Origin: Coriobacteriales bacterium
Lineage (GTDB): Bacteria; Actinomycetota; Coriobacteriia; Coriobacteriales; UBA8131
Reading direction: 5' to 3'
Length of the DNA stretch: 41,704 nucleotides
Assembly: GCA_031263105.1 (NCBI GenBank)
Contig: JAISGJ010000063.1
Location: 1 to 41,704 of the forward strand
Under the pieces are notes generated by a model. The model ran no database searches. It saw nothing but the letters and a program-made list of their open reading frames with translations, and was not told the origin of the DNA. Position 1 is the stretch's first letter. Each line of letters starts with the position of its first letter. This document shows positions 39,713 to 41,704 of this stretch, one piece after another. A program made the translations under genes and the position numbers.

Positions 39713-41494
39713 ATGAGGAACATACACAAACGCTACGCGCGGGAGTCCTATGACGCAGACGGCGTCCTCCAGGAGCTCTCGCTCGTATTCCCCGCAGACT
39801 ACAACTTCTCCTACGACGTGGTGGACGACATCGCCGCCGCCGAGCCCGAGCGCCCGGCTATGGTCTGGTGCAACCCCGAGGGCGAGGAGCACTCCTTCAC
39901 CTTCGGCGACATGAAGCACTGGTCGGACAAGACCGCGAACTTCCTTGCCGAGCAGGGGGTCGGTTACGGCGACCTCGTCCTGGTGATACTGCGGCGCCAC
40001 TACCAGTTCTGGTTCGTGGCGCTGGCGCTCGACAAGCTGGGCGCCGTCGTCGTGCCTGCGACCTTCATGCTCAAGGAGCACGACCTCGAGTACCGTGTCA
40101 ACAGCGCCGGGATACGGACGGTCGTCTGCACCGACGTGGGCGCGATAGCCCAGACCGTCGACGACGCGCTGCCGCTGTGCCCCACGCTTGCGACCCGCAT
40201 CCTCGTCAACGGCGGGGGCGGCGGCCTGAGCGAGGAGGACGGCAGTCCCTTCTCGGGCCCCGAGGGCGTCTGTGCGCGCCGCGCCGGGCGCGAAGGCTGG
40301 CTCGACTTCAACGCCGGCGTCACCGAGGCAAGCCCCGTCTTCGAGCCGCGCGAGACCAAGGCCGCGGACCCCATGATCATGTACTTCTCGAGCGGCACCT
40401 CAGGCAACCCCAAGATGGTGCTCCACGACTCCAGCTACTCGCTCGCGCACCTCGGCACCGCGAAGCACTGGCACAACGTGAGAAGCGATGGCGGCATCCA
40501 CTTCACCATCGCGGACACCGGCTGGGGCAAGGCGGTCTGGGGCAAGCTCTACGGGCAGTGGCTCATGGAGGCCTGCGTGTTCACCTACGACTTCGACCGC
40601 TTCGACGCGGCCGAGATATGCGAGCTCATCAAGCGCTATCGCATCACGACCTTCTGCTGCCCGCCCACGATGTACCGCATCATCATGCAGGGCGACACCG
40701 CGAGCTACGACCTCTCCTCCCTCGAGTACAGCGTGGCGGCTGGCGAGGCGCTGAACCCCGACATCTTCGCGAACTGGGAGAAGCTGACGGGACTTAGGAT
40801 ATTCGACGGCTTCGGCCAGACCGAGACGCCCCTTACGGTCGCGAACATGGTGAACATGACCCCCCGGCCCGGCTCGATGGGCCGCCCTGTGCCCCTGTAC
40901 GACACCCGCATCCTCGACGGGGACGGCAGGGAGTGCGCCGTCGGCCAGACGGGCGAGATATGCATCCGCACCGACACCGGCGATCCCGACCAGCCCTATC
41001 CGCCGGGCGTCATGCTGGAGTACTACCGCGACCCCGACAAGACCTCCCAGGCGGTGTACGGGGGCTGGTACCACACGGGGGACACCGCGTGGAGGGACGA
41101 GGACGGGTACTTCTACTACGTCGGCCGCAACGACGACGTGATAAAGTCCAGCGGCTACCGCATCGGCCCCTTCGAGATCGAGAGCGTCCTGCTCGAGCAT
41201 CCCGCCGTGCGCGAATGCGCCGTCACCGGCGTGCCCGACGAGGTGCGGGGCACGGCGGTCAAGGCGACCGTCGTGCCGGCGCCGGGCTTTGAGGGAGACG
41301 ACGGGCTCACCAGGGAGCTCCAGGGCTGGGTGAAGGAGCGGACCGCTCCTTACAAGTACCCGCGCATCGTCTCCTATGTCGAGGCCCTGCCCAAGACCGT
41401 CAACGGCAAGGTGCGCCGCGCCGCCATCCGCGCCGCCGACGAGCAAGGCGCCGCAGCTGCCCACGACCGCCCCCCCGAGGAGTTCGGGGGCTAG
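39713..41494 (+). CDS. AMP-forming acyl-CoA synthetase
   Basis: Activates a carboxylate to acyl-CoA through an acyl-AMP. The 593-aa ANL enzyme has the P-loop YFSSGTSGNPKMV, the A5 motif GFGQTET, the A7/A8 block YHTGDTAWRDEDGYFYYVGRNDDVIKSSGYRIGPFEIES and the catalytic lysine region PKTVNGKVRR. The LYGQWLMEACVF and TTFCCPPTMYRIIM stretches resemble the medium-chain/benzoate/butyrate group rather than classical acetyl-CoA synthetases, but substrate cannot be fixed. ATG 39713 starts at the family's usual N-terminus; an upstream ATG (39647) adds 22 non-conserved residues. A poly-C-rich segment follows. Confidence 0.92.
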   Translation: MRNIHKRYARESYDADGVLQELSLVFPADYNFSYDVVDDIAAAEPERPAMVWCNPEGEEHSFTFGDMKHWSDKTANFLAEQGVGYGDLVLVILRRHYQFWFVALALDKLGAVVVPATFMLKEHDLEYRVNSAGIRTVVCTDVGAIAQTVDDALPLCPTLATRILVNGGGGGLSEEDGSPFSGPEGVCARRAGREGWLDFNAGVTEASPVFEPRETKAADPMIMYFSSGTSGNPKMVLHDSSYSLAHLGTAKHWHNVRSDGGIHFTIADTGWGKAVWGKLYGQWLMEACVFTYDFDRFDAAEICELIKRYRITTFCCPPTMYRIIMQGDTASYDLSSLEYSVAAGEALNPDIFANWEKLTGLRIFDGFGQTETPLTVANMVNMTPRPGSMGRPVPLYDTRILDGDGRECAVGQTGEICIRTDTGDPDQPYPPGVMLEYYRDPDKTSQAVYGGWYHTGDTAWRDEDGYFYYVGRNDDVIKSSGYRIGPFEIESVLLEHPAVRECAVTGVPDEVRGTAVKATVVPAPGFEGDDGLTRELQGWVKERTAPYKYPRIVSYVEALPKTVNGKVRRAAIRAADEQGAAAAHDRPPEEFGG

Positions 41495-41527
41495 GCGTCC
41501 ACCAGTTACTGTTCGCGGGCGGCGCCG

Positions 41528-41555
41528 CCCCCCCCCCCCCCCCCCCGCCCCCCCC
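41528..41555. repeat. Poly-C tract, 19 nt plus 8 nt
   Basis: Nineteen C (41528-41546), one G, then eight C, about 35 bp after the acyl-CoA synthetase stop. The left flank contains agttactgttcgcgggcgg. A cgttacgg motif recurs before the next tract, so the two tracts look like duplicated modules. Confidence 0.85.
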
Positions 41556-41595
41556 GGGCGTGCGGGGGCATGGCTTCCACCCGTTACGGAGCCCG

Positions 41596-41613
41596 CCCCC
41601 CCCCCCCCCCCCC
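41596..41613. repeat. Poly-C tract, 18 nt
   Basis: Eighteen C following cgttacggagcccg, then tgccccctcgggcc and the REP-like element. Combined with the previous tract, this makes the end of the window very C-rich and free of genes. Confidence 0.85.
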
Positions 41614-41638
41614 TGCCCCCTCGGGCCACCTCGGGCCC

Positions 41639-41704
41639 CACTGTCATCCCGAGCCTGTCGAGGGATCCTCGACCGCGTAAGCGGTCGACTGCGACCGGAA
41701 GGTG
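41639..41704. mobile_element. REP-like element, copy D, cut by the window end
   Basis: Starts ccactgtcatcccgagcctg and contains gatcctcgaccgcg with an inner dyad (accgc-gtaa-gcggt), as in copy B. The other end lies beyond the window. Confidence 0.7.

Overview
This is a GC-rich chromosomal segment of an actinobacterium, most likely of class Coriobacteriia (gut or oral Actinomycetota). The support is indirect. It has a complete mreBCD-mrdA-rodA rod-shape cluster, followed by the radical-SAM pair known as the TIGR03960 and TIGR03936 families. It also has large secreted proteins with InlB-type repeats and C-terminal membrane anchors, an LPxTG protein, and an XRE-cupin regulator beside an AMP-forming acyl-CoA synthetase. 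I cannot assign a genus or species from sequence alone.

Layout. Positions 1-10008 hold two giant surface proteins: a minus-strand protein of about 2080 aa with eight related repeats, and a plus-strand LPxTG protein with a glycine-rich beta-helix-like core. They are separated by 650 bp of tandem repeats and a palindromic insertion element. Positions 9841-12062 hold an rlmD-type rRNA methyltransferase, a 2[4Fe-4S] ferredoxin behind a very long hairpin, and tRNA-Arg(CCG). Positions 12094-28213 are a tightly packed plus-strand housekeeping run: cyclophilin, TPR membrane protein, ndk, mreB, mreC, mreD, mrdA, rodA, a DUF697-like protein, the radical-SAM pair, rlmH, chorismate mutase, DAHP synthase and a PcrA/UvrD helicase. 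RNase P RNA follows on the minus strand.

From 28938 the character changes. A small serine recombinase precedes an AT-richer plus-strand island (29747-36219) of at least ten mostly unrecognised genes. Many encode very small membrane proteins; one encodes a 608-aa propeller-like protein and one a CFI-box-type cysteine protein. The island is followed by two minus-strand toxin-antitoxin modules, VapBC-like and AbiE-like. The window closes with an XRE-cupin regulator, an acyl-CoA synthetase and a stretch of poly-C tracts.

Main leads. (1) A 19-nt poly-G tract lies at the 5' end of the giant surface gene, between a Shine-Dalgarno/ATG and a signal peptide that has no start codon of its own. Only tract lengths divisible by three would fuse them, which is the structure of a slipped-strand phase-variation switch. 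(2) Just downstream of the serine recombinase are two inverted 30-bp dyads with matching central dinucleotides. They could be recombination sites flanking a small invertible segment ahead of the unknown island. (3) The island itself may be an undescribed membrane-associated system. (4) There are several families of intergenic palindromic repeats, one inserted inside a 27-bp tandem array.
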